DNA from: Streptomyces violaceusniger Tu 4113
GTDB lineage: Bacteria > Actinomycetota > Actinomycetes > Streptomycetales > Streptomycetaceae
Length of the DNA stretch: 64,000 nt
NCBI RefSeq assembly: GCF_000147815.2
Contig: NC_015957.1
Coordinates: forward strand, 3,782,001-3,846,000
Direction: 5' to 3'
The position numbers and the translations under genes are program-made. This document shows, piece by piece, positions 42,196 through 50,486 of the stretch. A model generated the notes under the pieces. That model worked only from the letters and a program-made list of their open reading frames with translations. It had not been told where the DNA came from and did not search any database. How positions within the stretch are numbered: position 1 is the stretch's first letter; every line of letters begins with the position of its first letter.

Positions 42196-43713
42196 ATGCC
42201 GGAATTCGTCGGTGCGGTGGACCAGGGAACCACCAGCACCCGCTTCATGATCTTCAACCACGACGGCGACGAGGTGGCTCGGTACCAGCTCGAGCACCGC
42301 CAGATCCTGCCGCGCGCGGGGTGGGTCGAGCACGATCCGGTGGAGATCTACGAGCGCACCAACTCCGTGATGCAGAACGCCCTCCGCGAGGGCGGCCTCA
42401 CGGCCGACGACCTGGCCGCGATGGGCATCACCAATCAGCGCGAGACCACGGTGATCTGGGATCCGCGCAACGGCCGCCCGTACTACAACGCCATCGTCTG
42501 GCAGGACACCCGCACCGACACCATCGCCGCCGCCCTCGAACGGGACGGCCGTGGCGAGATCATCCGCCGCAAGGCGGGGCTGCCGCCCGCCACCTACTTC
42601 TCCGGCGGCAAGATCAAATGGATTCTGGAGAACGTCGAGGGCGTCCGCGAGGCCGCCGAGCGCGGCCACGCCCTCTTCGGCAACACCGACGCCTGGGTGC
42701 TGTGGAACCTCACCGGCGGCCCCGGCGCCGGCGTCCACGCCACCGATGTCACCAACGCCAGCCGCACCATGCTGATGAACCTGGAGACGCTGGACTGGGA
42801 CGACGAACTGCTGGAGATCTTCGGCATTCCGCGCGCGATGCTGCCGACAATCAACCCCTCCTCCCACCCCGAGGCGTTCGGCCAGGCCCGCACCTCCCGC
42901 CCGCTGCGCACCGCCACCCCCATCACCGGCGTCCTCGGCGACCAGCAGGCGGCCACGGTCGGCCAGGTCTGCTTCGCTCCCGGTGAGGCCAAGAACACCT
43001 ATGGCACCGGTAACTTCCTGCTGCTCAACACCGGAGCGGAGCTGATCCGCTCGACCAGCGGGCTGCTCACGACCGTGGCGTACCAGTTCGGCGACAGCCC
43101 TCCCGTCTACGCCCTGGAGGGCTCGATCGCCGTCACCGGCTCGGCCGTCCAGTGGCTGCGCGACCAGATGAAGATGATCGACGAGGCCTCCGGGAGCGAG
43201 CGGCTCGCCCGCACCGTCGAGGACAACGGCGGGGTGTACTTCGTGCCCGCCTTCTCCGGGCTCTTCGCCCCGTACTGGCGCTCCGACGCCCGGGGCGCGA
43301 TCGTCGGCCTCACCCGCTACAACACCAATGGCCATATCGCCCGGGCCACCCTGGAGGCCATCTGCTACCAGAGCCGGGACGTGGTCGAGGCCATGGAGCG
43401 GGACGCCGACATCCACCTGGACGTCCTGCGGGTGGACGGCGGGGTCACCGACAACGAGCTGTGCATGCAGATCCAGGCCGATGTGCTGGGCGTACCGGTC
43501 AGCCGCCCGGTCATCGCCGAGACCACCGCCCTGGGCGCCGCCTACGCCGCGGGGCTGGCCACGGGTTTCTGGCGGGACACCGATGAGCTGCGCTCCCACT
43601 GGAGCGAGTCCAGGCGGTGGGAGCCCCAGTGGGACCAGAAGGCCAGGGAGGAGGGCTACGCGGGCTGGAAGAAGGCCGTCCAGCGCACTCTGGACTGGAT
43701 CACGGTCGAGTAG
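42196..43713 (+). CDS. glpK: Glycerol kinase
   Basis: The 505-residue protein is a typical FGGY-family glycerol kinase: [105 protein letters not shown] and [19 protein letters not shown]. It phosphorylates glycerol to glycerol 3-phosphate with ATP. GAGAGGCGGC lies before the ATG. It forms an operon with the facilitator. No glycerol-3-phosphate dehydrogenase or GylR-type regulator gene is seen nearby, so the operon is incomplete compared with the classical gyl locus. Confidence 0.95.
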   Translation: MPEFVGAVDQGTTSTRFMIFNHDGDEVARYQLEHRQILPRAGWVEHDPVEIYERTNSVMQNALREGGLTADDLAAMGITNQRETTVIWDPRNGRPYYNAIVWQDTRTDTIAAALERDGRGEIIRRKAGLPPATYFSGGKIKWILENVEGVREAAERGHALFGNTDAWVLWNLTGGPGAGVHATDVTNASRTMLMNLETLDWDDELLEIFGIPRAMLPTINPSSHPEAFGQARTSRPLRTATPITGVLGDQQAATVGQVCFAPGEAKNTYGTGNFLLLNTGAELIRSTSGLLTTVAYQFGDSPPVYALEGSIAVTGSAVQWLRDQMKMIDEASGSERLARTVEDNGGVYFVPAFSGLFAPYWRSDARGAIVGLTRYNTNGHIARATLEAICYQSRDVVEAMERDADIHLDVLRVDGGVTDNELCMQIQADVLGVPVSRPVIAETTALGAAYAAGLATGFWRDTDELRSHWSESRRWEPQWDQKAREEGYAGWKKAVQRTLDWITVE

Positions 43714-43839
43714 GCCCCGGATCACGGGGCCCGGTTGCGCCGGGCGTCCGACGGCGTTTCGCTGGAAGTACCCGGTGGTGGCCGAGACACCCTGGGACCG
43801 GCCGTTCCGCCACCACCGCCGCTCGTCAGCATCCGACGC

Positions 43840-43850
43840 GGAGGTGATCC
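43840..43850 (+). promoter_or_regulatory. Ribosome-binding site with full anti-SD complement
   Basis: GGAGGTGATCC matches 11 bases of the complement of the conserved 16S rRNA 3' end (GGATCACCTCC). It ends two bases before the GTG start of the dehydrogenase gene, while the GGAGG core sits at ordinary distance. Such complete matches are rare and mark this GTG as the start. Confidence 0.7.
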
Positions 43851-43852
43851 AG

Positions 43853-44998
43853 GTGAAAGCCGTCGTCTACGAGAAGCCCTATTCGGTGGCGGTGAGGGAC
43901 GTCGACGATCCTCGGATCGAGCATCCGAACGATGTGATCGTCCGCGTCACCTCCAGCGCGATCTGCGGCTCCGATCTGCATATGTACGAGGGCCGTACGG
44001 CGGCCGAGCCCGGCATCGTCTTCGGGCACGAGAACCTCGGCGTCGTCGAGGAGACCGGCCCCGGCGTCGTCGCGCTGTCCAAGGGCGACCGCGTCGTCAT
44101 GCCGTTCAACGTGGCCTGCGGATTCTGCAAGAACTGCCTCGCGGGCGACACCGGCTTCTGTCTCACCGTCAATCCCGGTTTCGCGGGCGGTGCCTACGGC
44201 TATGTGGCGATGGGCCCCTACCCGGGCGGCCAGGCCGAGCGGCTGCGGGTGCCCTTCGCCGACTTCAACTGCCTGAAGCTGCCCGCGGGCGAGGAGTTCG
44301 AGACCGACTTCGTCCTGCTCGCCGACATCTTCCCGACCGGCTATCACGGCTGTGAGCTGGCCGAGGTCTCCCCGGGCGAGAGTGTGGCCGTCTACGGCGC
44401 GGGCCCGGTGGGGCTGATGTCCGCCTACTCCGCGCTGCTGCGCGGCGCGGCCAAGGTCTTCGTGGTCGACCGGGTCCTCGAGCGGCTGGCCAAGGCCGAG
44501 GAGATCGGCGCCATCCCCATCGACTTCAGCAAGGACGACGCGGTGCGGCAGATCCTGGACCGTACCGGCGGCGAGGGCACCGACAAGGGCATCGACGCGG
44601 TGGGCTACCAGGCCCAGGGGCGCGAGGCCGGGCATGAGGAGCCCGCGGTGGTGCTCAACTCGCTGGTCGACACGGTGCGGCCGACCGGACGGCTCGGCGT
44701 GCCGGGGCTGTACGTCCCCTCCGACCCCGGCGCCCCCGACGAGCACGCCAAACGCGGTCAGCTTCTGGTCTCCATCGGCCGGATGTTCGAGAAGGGCCAG
44801 CGCATGGGCACGGGCCAGTGCAATGTCAAGCGCTACAACCGCCAACTGCGCGACCTGATCATCGCGGGCCGCGCCAGGCCCAGCTTCGTGGTCTCGCATG
44901 AACTCCCGCTGGACCAGGCCCCGCAGGCGTACGAGAAGTTCGACAAGCGGGTGGAGGGCTACACCAAGGTGGTGCTGCATCCGGCGCTCGCGGCCTGA
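43853..44998 (+). CDS. Glutathione-independent formaldehyde dehydrogenase-like enzyme
   Basis: The 381-residue zinc dehydrogenase has SSAICGSDLHMYEGRT and GHENLG (catalytic zinc), CGFCKNCLAGDTGFC (structural zinc), NPGFAGGAYGYVAMGPYPGG (a loop typical of the formaldehyde-dismutating/glutathione-independent group), YGAGPVGLMSAYSA (NAD loop) and a long insertion GYQAQGREAGHEEPAVVLN. Such enzymes oxidise formaldehyde or other small aldehydes with tightly bound NAD. The GTG at 43853 is chosen for the complete ribosome-binding site. It follows glpK by 139 bp with its own likely promoter. Confidence 0.9.
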   Translation: MKAVVYEKPYSVAVRDVDDPRIEHPNDVIVRVTSSAICGSDLHMYEGRTAAEPGIVFGHENLGVVEETGPGVVALSKGDRVVMPFNVACGFCKNCLAGDTGFCLTVNPGFAGGAYGYVAMGPYPGGQAERLRVPFADFNCLKLPAGEEFETDFVLLADIFPTGYHGCELAEVSPGESVAVYGAGPVGLMSAYSALLRGAAKVFVVDRVLERLAKAEEIGAIPIDFSKDDAVRQILDRTGGEGTDKGIDAVGYQAQGREAGHEEPAVVLNSLVDTVRPTGRLGVPGLYVPSDPGAPDEHAKRGQLLVSIGRMFEKGQRMGTGQCNVKRYNRQLRDLIIAGRARPSFVVSHELPLDQAPQAYEKFDKRVEGYTKVVLHPALAA

Positions 44999-45072
44999 CG
45001 GACCCCTCGCCCGTGAACCAGCCCCCGCGACGCAAGAGGGCACCCCCTCCGACCCAAAAGGTCACTGAATAG

Positions 45073-45104
45073 GGTGATATGCACCATACTTGGTTATATG
45101 CACC
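45073..45104 (+). promoter_or_regulatory. Paired 13-bp sites in the gas vesicle promoter
   Basis: GGTGATATGCACC (45073-45085) and GGTTATATGCACC (45092-45104) differ at one base and lie 19 bp apart; the first is a near-palindrome GGTG/CACC. They occupy the only AT-rich stretch before the gas vesicle operon, about 40-70 bp upstream of its first start. They probably form the operator and promoter of the operon; the regulator is unknown. Confidence 0.55.
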
Positions 45105-45144
45105 CGAACGGCTGACTCGTTCGGCTCCGGGAGGAGGAGCGATC

Positions 45145-45666
45145 ATGAAGAACTGCCGGGTGGCACTGGCCTTCGCCAGTGGCTATCTGTTCGGGCGTGG
45201 CCATAGGGGGGCCCTGGTCCTCGGCCTCGCCGGTATCGCCGCGGGCAAGCGCCTCAGCTCCGGCATCAGTCCACCGGGCGCCCAGCAGCTGAAGTCCTCC
45301 CAGTTCGGGAGGCTCGGCCAGGAGATCGGCGGCCGTCTGGTCACCGCGGGTCGGGAGGCGGCCATGTCGGCGGCCAGTAGGCGCATGGACGCCCTGAGCG
45401 ACCGGCTGGAGCAGCGCGCCTCGACCCTGCGCACCGGCGGTACGGAGGGCGGGGAGCCGGAGGCCGGGGAGCACGAGGAGCCGGACGGGCACGAGGAGCG
45501 CGAGGAGCACGAGGAGCGCGAGGAGCGCGAGCGTGGAGGAGCCGCACGGTCCCGCGAAGGCGAGCCGCGTGAGCGCGGCAAGCAGCAGCGCAAGCCGGCC
45601 GACCGTCCGGCACAGGCCAGGAAGCGGACCGGCTCCGAAGGGCCCGCGCGGCGAAGCCAGAGGTGA
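45145..45666 (+). CDS. First gene of gas vesicle operon, small membrane-associated protein
   Basis: The 173-residue protein begins with a hydrophobic, glycine-rich stretch (KNCRVALAFASGYLFGRGHR, then GALVLGLAGIAAGKRLSS) that could cross or lie in a membrane, followed by a helical region (55-95) and a highly charged, Glu/Arg-rich tail of 80 residues. I do not recognise a named family. It is the first gene of the gas vesicle operon, with GGAGGAG before the ATG, and its stop is five bases from the next start. A structural or anchoring role in vesicle formation is inference. Confidence 0.75.
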   Translation: MKNCRVALAFASGYLFGRGHRGALVLGLAGIAAGKRLSSGISPPGAQQLKSSQFGRLGQEIGGRLVTAGREAAMSAASRRMDALSDRLEQRASTLRTGGTEGGEPEAGEHEEPDGHEEREEHEEREERERGGAARSREGEPRERGKQQRKPADRPAQARKRTGSEGPARRSQR

Positions 45667-45671
45667 GGGCG

Positions 45672-46718
45672 ATGGCTGAGGAAACCCCCAAGGAACGGAC
45701 CGGTGGGCGCGGTGCGCTCTCCCAGGACCTGCCCACCGACCGCCTGGTGAAGGAAGCGCAGAGCCTGCTGGCGGCGCTGGGCGAACGGGCCCTGGAATCG
45801 GTCACCCACCTGGGCAAGAACCCCGGGACGGCATCGCTCGGGCCTCTGAAAGGCGGGCTGGAGCAGGTCAGGGAGAAGGTCGTCGACACGGCCAAGGACC
45901 AGGTCAAGGACCAAGTCAAGGGCCAGGTCAAGGAGAAGGTCGTCGACAAGGTCAAGAGCGTGATCCCGGGCCTCGGCGGCGGTGGCGACGGCGACGGTGG
46001 CGGCAAGGGCGGCAAGAAGCTCAAGGTCACCAACATCGTGGAGCAGATAGACGTGGGCGCGCCGCTGTCCCTCACCTACAACCTCTGGACGGAGTGGGAG
46101 AACTTCCCCTCGTACATGAAGAAGGTCGAGGACGTCCGGAACGAGGACGAGGACGAGGTCGGGATCGAATCCGAGTGGAAGGCCCAGATCTTCTGGTCGC
46201 ACCGCAAGTGGCGGGCCGAGGTCATCGAGCAGGTGCCCGACAAGCGCATCATCTGGAAGTCCAGGGCCGACAAGGGCCATGTGGACGGCACGATCACCTT
46301 CCATGAGCTGGCCCCCGAGCTCACCCGGATCCTCTTCGTCCTGGAGTACTGGCCGCAGGGCTTCATGGAGCGCACCGGCAACCTCTGGCGCGCCCAGGGC
46401 CGCCGGATGCGGCTGGAGATGAAGCACTTCCGCCGTCATCTCATGCGCGAGGTACTGCTCAACCCCGACGAGATCGTGGGCTGGCGCGGTGTGGTGCGCG
46501 ACGGCGAGATCGTGGAGGAGGACGACCGGGAGGGACGGGAGTCCGAGGAGGAAGAGCCCGAGGAGGGCGAGGAGGGCGAGGAAGGCGAGGAGCGCGAGGA
46601 GTACGACGAGGAGGAAGAGCCCGAGGAGCCCGAGGATGACGAGGACGAGGAGCCCCGGGACGCCTACGAGGAGGATGACGAGGACGAGGAGCCCGTACGG
46701 CGCCGCGAGCGACGCTGA
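45672..46718 (+). CDS. SRPBCC-domain protein of the gas vesicle operon
   Basis: The 348-residue protein has an N-terminal helical region with a repeat of VKDQVKDQVKGQVKEKV (about 75-95), a Gly-rich hinge, an SRPBCC/polyketide-cyclase-like domain (115-250: VTNIVEQIDVGAPLSLTYNL, WTEWENFPSYMKKVEDV, HVDGTITFHELAPELTRILF) and an acidic tail (275-345) rich in EEEEPEE and EDDEDEEP runs. SRPBCC domains bind hydrophobic ligands. Genes like this recur in actinobacterial gas vesicle clusters; the exact role is not known to me. The ATG with AGAGG upstream is preferred to an overlapping GTG. Confidence 0.82.
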   Translation: MAEETPKERTGGRGALSQDLPTDRLVKEAQSLLAALGERALESVTHLGKNPGTASLGPLKGGLEQVREKVVDTAKDQVKDQVKGQVKEKVVDKVKSVIPGLGGGGDGDGGGKGGKKLKVTNIVEQIDVGAPLSLTYNLWTEWENFPSYMKKVEDVRNEDEDEVGIESEWKAQIFWSHRKWRAEVIEQVPDKRIIWKSRADKGHVDGTITFHELAPELTRILFVLEYWPQGFMERTGNLWRAQGRRMRLEMKHFRRHLMREVLLNPDEIVGWRGVVRDGEIVEEDDREGRESEEEEPEEGEEGEEGEEREEYDEEEEPEEPEDDEDEEPRDAYEEDDEDEEPVRRRERR

Positions 46719-46739
46719 CGGCTCCCGCCCCGGGAACGG

Positions 46740-47201
46740 GTGAGCGCGGTGACCGTAGCACGCCAACAGCAGAGCCAGTATCTGGACCGGGCGAGTTCCA
46801 GCGCCCTGGTCGACGTGGTCGACCTGATCCTGGACAAGGGCCTGGTCATCGATGTGTATGTGCGGGTGTCCCTGGTGGGCATCGAGCTTCTGACCATCGA
46901 CGCCCGGATCGTCGTCGCCAGCGTGGACACGTATCTGCGGTTCGCGGAGGCGACCAACCGACTCGACCTCGCCCGCAGCGGTACCGAGACCCATGGTCTG
47001 CCCGGCCTCATGGACGACCTCCGGGAGGGCGGCGGCAAGAAGAAGACCAAGGGCGCCCTGGAGGGCGTCAAGGAATCGGTCTCGGATCTGCTGCAGGACG
47101 ATGCCGACGATGCCGACGAGGACCGGGAGCCCGAGCCCGAGGAGCGGGGCAGGCCCCGGCGCACGAGGGGTTCCACCAGCCACAGGGAGCGCGAGCGGTG
47201 A
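46740..47201 (+). CDS. gvpA: Gas vesicle structural protein GvpA
   Basis: The 153-residue protein contains the GvpA core (residues 20-80): [40 protein letters not shown] and [15 protein letters not shown]. This small amphipathic protein forms the ribs of the gas vesicle wall. It carries a long C-terminal extension (80-153) that is charged, with [17 protein letters not shown] and acidic runs, absent from cyanobacterial GvpA. The GTG start at 46740 is likely; a GTG three codons later is possible. The stop overlaps gvpF by four bases. Confidence 0.93.
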   Translation: MSAVTVARQQQSQYLDRASSSALVDVVDLILDKGLVIDVYVRVSLVGIELLTIDARIVVASVDTYLRFAEATNRLDLARSGTETHGLPGLMDDLREGGGKKKTKGALEGVKESVSDLLQDDADDADEDREPEPEERGRPRRTRGSTSHRERER

Positions 47202-47986
47202 TGGCCGAGGACGGACGTGCCTGCTATGTCTACGGGGTCGTCACGGACGACCGGACCGATGAGGCGGTCAAGGACCTGCCCGCCGTCGGGGATCCGGAGG
47301 CCCCGGTGACCCTGGTCCGCCACCGCGGCCAGGCCGCGGTGGTCAGCGAGGTGCCCGTCGGCAAGCCGCTGGGCACCCCCGAGGATCTGCGCACCCATGC
47401 CAAGGTGCTGGACAGCCTGGCCGAGCAGGGCCCACCGGTGCTGCCGTTCCGCTTCGGCACCGTGGTGCGCGACACCGCGGCGGTGACCGACGAGCTGCTC
47501 GCCGAGGGGCATGACGACTTCGCCCGTGGCCTGGACCGGCTCCGCGGCCGCTCGCAGCTCACCGTGCGCGCCCGGTATGAGCAGGACGCGGTCCTGCGCG
47601 AGGTGGTGACCGAACAGCCGGAGGCCAGACGGCTCCGCGAGGAGCTGCGGGGGCTGCCGGAGGAGGAGGGGTACGAGCAGCGGATCCAGCTCGGCCGGCT
47701 CGTCCTGGACACCATCGAAGCGAAGCGGAGCGTGGACGCGCTGGAGCTCGACCGTCGGCTGGGGCCGTATGCGCTGGGCTCGGTGTCGCAGGAGGCGGCG
47801 TCCGCCGAAGGGCTGGTCAACGCCTCGTTCCTGGTGGAGGACGCGAAGCGGCAGGCGTTCGAGGAGGCGGCCGAGGAGCTCGCCGAGCTCTGGCACGGCC
47901 GGGTCCGGCTGCGGCTGCTCGGCCCGTTGGCGCCGTACGACTTCGTGGCCGACGCACTGCTCGAAGGAGAGGAAGGCGAAGAGTAG
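47198..47986 (+). CDS. gvpF: Gas vesicle protein GvpF (GvpL/GvpF family)
   Basis: The 262-residue protein matches the GvpL/GvpF family: [55 protein letters not shown] and the C-terminal [11 protein letters not shown]. GvpF sits at the gas-facing or nucleation side during vesicle assembly. The GTG overlaps the gvpA stop (GTGA) and GGGAG lies eight bases upstream. A second family member, gvpL, follows later in the operon. The tail is a short EEGEE run. Confidence 0.92.
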   Translation: MMAEDGRACYVYGVVTDDRTDEAVKDLPAVGDPEAPVTLVRHRGQAAVVSEVPVGKPLGTPEDLRTHAKVLDSLAEQGPPVLPFRFGTVVRDTAAVTDELLAEGHDDFARGLDRLRGRSQLTVRARYEQDAVLREVVTEQPEARRLREELRGLPEEEGYEQRIQLGRLVLDTIEAKRSVDALELDRRLGPYALGSVSQEAASAEGLVNASFLVEDAKRQAFEEAAEELAELWHGRVRLRLLGPLAPYDFVADALLEGEEGEE

Positions 47987-47988
47987 CC

Positions 47989-48240
47989 ATGGGACTGTTC
48001 ACCGGCCTGGTCACGCTGCCGCTGGCCCCGGTGCGAGGTGTCGTCTGGGTCGCCGAGCGGCTTCATGACGAGGCTCATCGGCAGCTTTACGACCCCGAGG
48101 TGATCAAGCAGCGGCTGGAGGAGGTCGCGGAGGCCCGGGAGAGCGGAGAGCTCACCGAGGAGGAGGCGGCCCGCGAGGAGGACGAGCTGGTTCGCAGGCT
48201 GATGTCCCAGGGGCCGCCCGGCGGGGGCATGGAGGTATGA
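47989..48240 (+). CDS. gvpG: Gas vesicle protein GvpG
   Basis: The 83-residue protein has the GvpG pattern: MGLFTGLVTLPLAPVRGVVW, VAERLHDEAHRQLYDP and then a charged helix with EEVAEARESGELTEEEAA. GvpG is one of the minor proteins needed for vesicle assembly. It starts two bases after the gvpF stop. Confidence 0.92.
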   Translation: MGLFTGLVTLPLAPVRGVVWVAERLHDEAHRQLYDPEVIKQRLEEVAEARESGELTEEEAAREEDELVRRLMSQGPPGGGMEV

Positions 48241-48243
48241 GCC

Positions 48244-48669
48244 GTGCCCCCCGAGGAACGGCCTCGCGAGGAGCGCCGCCGCGAGGCGCGCCACGACGAG
48301 GATCGCCACCGCGACGACCGCCACCACGAGGAGCGGCCGCGCACCCGGCCCCGTGAGGAACGGGACCGGCACGAGCAGGGCCATGAGCGGGAGTGGCCCC
48401 GGCGTTCCGCCCTCGACGCCCGCGGCGCCGCGCGGAGTGCGGCGCGCCATGTGGAGGGGCTGACCGGGCGGGCCGCGGAGGGCGTCACCTCGCTGGAGCG
48501 CGGGGAGGACGGCTGGATCATCGGCATCGAGGTCGTCGAGACCCACCGGATACCGGACTCCACCGACATCCTCGCCGAGTACCAGGTCGAGCTGGACGAC
48601 ACCGGCGAACTCTCCTCCTACCGCCGCACCGAGCGCTACTACCGGGGCAGGAGGGAGGACCGGACATGA
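48244..48669 (+). CDS. gvpO: Gas vesicle protein GvpO
   Basis: The 141-residue protein has an Arg/Glu/His-rich N-terminal half (1-50) and a GvpO domain (55-140): AARSAARHVEGLTGRAAEGV, LERGEDGWIIGIEVVETHRI, DSTDILAEYQVELDDTGELS and YRRTERYYRGR. GvpO is required for vesicle formation in actinobacteria and haloarchaea, possibly in regulation or assembly. The GTG has GGAGG eight bases upstream. It overlaps the next gene by four bases. The polyelectrolyte N-terminus is an addition to the usual short GvpO. Confidence 0.9.
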   Translation: MPPEERPREERRREARHDEDRHRDDRHHEERPRTRPREERDRHEQGHEREWPRRSALDARGAARSAARHVEGLTGRAAEGVTSLERGEDGWIIGIEVVETHRIPDSTDILAEYQVELDDTGELSSYRRTERYYRGRREDRT

Positions 48670-49046
48670 ACCAGAGCTCCGACTGGAACGCGCCGGTCCG
48701 GCGCACCGGCGGCGCACGCGAACCGGCCCGCCGTGGCTCCGAGCCCTCCAGCCTGGCCGACATCCTGGAGCGGGTGCTCGACAAGGGCATCGTCATCGCC
48801 GGTGACATCCAGATCAATCTGCTGGACATCGAACTGCTGACGATCAAGATCCGGCTGCTGGTCGCCTCCGTGGACCGGGCCAAGGAGATGGGCATCGACT
48901 GGTGGGAGCACGACCCCACGCTCTCCTCCGGCGCCCGCGACGTCCTGGAGGAGAACGAGCGGCTGCGGCGGCGCGTCGGCGAGCTGGAGGACGGCCCCGG
49001 CGCGCGCGAGGTGGACCGCGGTGCGGAGCGGGAGGACGAACGGTGA
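48666..49046 (+). CDS. gvpJ: Gas vesicle protein GvpJ (GvpA-related)
   Basis: The 126-residue protein has a GvpA-like core (30-90): SLADILERVLDKGIVIAGDI, QINLLDIELLTIKIRLLVAS and VDRAKEMGIDWWEHDP. The WWEHDP ending of the core is typical of actinobacterial GvpJ. A predicted coiled coil with VLEENERLRRRVGELED follows. It is a minor wall or tip protein. The ATG overlaps the gvpO stop (ATGA). Confidence 0.88.
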   Translation: MNQSSDWNAPVRRTGGAREPARRGSEPSSLADILERVLDKGIVIAGDIQINLLDIELLTIKIRLLVASVDRAKEMGIDWWEHDPTLSSGARDVLEENERLRRRVGELEDGPGAREVDRGAEREDER

Positions 49047-49879
49047 CCGATTCCCTCGCCACCTGGCTGTACGCGGTGACGGCCGCTCCCGAGGACGGCG
49101 CCCCGCCGCAGGGGCTCACCGGTGTGGCGGACGAGCCGGTGCGCCTGGTGGAGAAGGCGGGGCTGGCCGCCGTCGTGGGCTCCGTACCCCTGGAGGAGTT
49201 CGACGAGGACGCGCTGCGCGGCCATCTGGAGGACCTGGAGTGGCTGGAGCGCACGGCCCGCGCCCACCACCGGGTGATCAACGGCGCGGCCCGCCAGGGC
49301 CAGGTCATCCCGCTGCGCTTCGCCACGCTCTACCACGACGACGACCGGGTCCGCGCGATGCTCCAGGAGCGCCGGGAGGACTTCACGGCCACGCTGCGGC
49401 GGGTGGCGGGCCGCACCGAGTGGGGCGTCAAGGCGTATGTCGACCCCAGGTCCTTCCTGCCCGACCCGGACGAGCCCGCCGGCGGCGAGGACAGCCCCGG
49501 AACCGCCTATCTGCTGCGCCGGCGGGCCCAGCGGCAGGACCAGGAGACCGCGCATCTGCGGGCGACCGAGCGGGCGGCGGGGATCCACGCCTCCCTCGCC
49601 GCGCTGGCGGGGGCGACGGCCGCCCATCCGCCGCAGGACACCGCGCTGGCCAAGTACGAGGGATGGATGGTGCTGAACAACTCCTATCTGGTGCCCGACG
49701 GCCTCACCGAGGAGTTCACCGCCCTGGTGATCACCCTGGGGGAGCGCTACCCCGGCGTCACCCTGGAGGTCAGCGGCCCCTGGCCGCCGTACTCCTTCAC
49801 CGCTCCGCCGAAGCGGGAAGGACAGGAAGGAGAGGAAGGACAGGAAGGAGAGGCCCGGCCGGAGGAGGCGCCGTCGTGA
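49043..49879 (+). CDS. gvpL: Gas vesicle protein GvpL (GvpL/GvpF family)
   Basis: The 278-residue protein is the second GvpL/GvpF member: TWLYAVTAAPEDG, LAAVVGSVPLEEFDEDALRG, ARAHHRVINGAARQGQVIPL, RFATLYHDDDRVRAML, NNSYLVPDGLTEEF and SGPWPPYSF. GvpL is thought to interact with several minor Gvp proteins as an assembly scaffold. The GTG overlaps the gvpJ stop (GTGA) and GGGAGG lies seven bases upstream. The C-terminus is a Glu/Gly-rich run coded by GGAAGGACAGGA-type repeats. Confidence 0.92.
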   Translation: MTDSLATWLYAVTAAPEDGAPPQGLTGVADEPVRLVEKAGLAAVVGSVPLEEFDEDALRGHLEDLEWLERTARAHHRVINGAARQGQVIPLRFATLYHDDDRVRAMLQERREDFTATLRRVAGRTEWGVKAYVDPRSFLPDPDEPAGGEDSPGTAYLLRRRAQRQDQETAHLRATERAAGIHASLAALAGATAAHPPQDTALAKYEGWMVLNNSYLVPDGLTEEFTALVITLGERYPGVTLEVSGPWPPYSFTAPPKREGQEGEEGQEGEARPEEAPS

Positions 49880-50088
49880 CCCGTGCGATCGAGCGCAGGG
49901 AGGTGGCCCTGGTCGACCTGCTCGACCGGGTGCTCGCCGGAGGCGTGGTGATCGCGGGGGAGATCACCCTGACCATCGCCGACATCGACCTGGTGCGGAT
50001 CTCCCTGCGCGCCCTGATCGCCTCCGTACGGGTGGAGAACGAGGAGGAGGAACGAGGAGGAAGGGAGGGGGTCCGCCATGACGGATGA
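49876..50088 (+). CDS. gvpS: Gas vesicle protein GvpS (GvpA-related, short)
   Basis: The 70-residue protein is a short GvpA relative: ERREVALVDLLDRVLAGGVV, IAGEITLTIADIDLVRISLR and ALIASVRVENEEEE. In streptomycete clusters the small GvpA paralogue between gvpL and gvpK is called GvpS. It is probably a minor wall protein. The GTG overlaps the gvpL stop and GGAGGAGG lies upstream. Confidence 0.87.
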   Translation: MTRAIERREVALVDLLDRVLAGGVVIAGEITLTIADIDLVRISLRALIASVRVENEEEERGGREGVRHDG

Positions 50089-50377
50089 CCGCGCTCCCCG
50101 GCCCGGCCGGCGGATCGAAGTGGACGAGGAGTCGGTCCGCAAGAGCCTGGCCGGTCTGGTGCTCACCATCGTCGAGCTGCTGCGGCAGCTCATGGAGCGG
50201 CAGGCGCTGCGCCGCGTCGAGCAGGGCGGCATCAGCGATGAACAGATAGAGAAGCTCGGGCTGACGCTGATGGCCCTGGAGCAGAACATGGCCGAGCTGC
50301 GGGAGCACTTCGGGCTGACGGAGGACGACCTCAACCTGGATCTGGGCCCGCTGGGCCCTCTGCTGCCCCGCGACTGA
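50078..50377 (+). CDS. gvpK: Gas vesicle protein GvpK
   Basis: The 99-residue protein matches GvpK: RRIEVDEESVRKSLAGLVLT, IVELLRQLMERQALRRVEQG, GISDEQIEKLGLTLMALEQN and REHFGLTEDDLNLDLGPLG. GvpK is a conserved minor protein needed for vesicle formation. It overlaps the gvpS end by 11 bases and is the last gene of the cluster, followed by an AGCCCC/GGGGCT hairpin. Confidence 0.92.
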   Translation: MTDDRAPRPGRRIEVDEESVRKSLAGLVLTIVELLRQLMERQALRRVEQGGISDEQIEKLGLTLMALEQNMAELREHFGLTEDDLNLDLGPLGPLLPRD

Positions 50378-50408
50378 CCGGGCCCCGCGACCGGCCCCGG
50401 CCGCCCCA

Positions 50409-50426
50409 AGCCCCTGACCTGGGGCT
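50409..50426 (+). terminator. Hairpin after the gas vesicle operon
   Basis: AGCCCC (50409-50414) and GGGGCT (50421-50426) pair around TGACCT, 30 bp past the gvpK stop. There is no U run. Similar TGGGGCTCCGGCGCC sequences are common between streptomycete genes, so the role as terminator is likely but not certain. Confidence 0.4.
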
Positions 50427-50486
50427 CCGGCGCCGATTCGCGAGACACCCCGGCCGGGCCCGTCACCCGCCGAGTAATGTGCGGGT

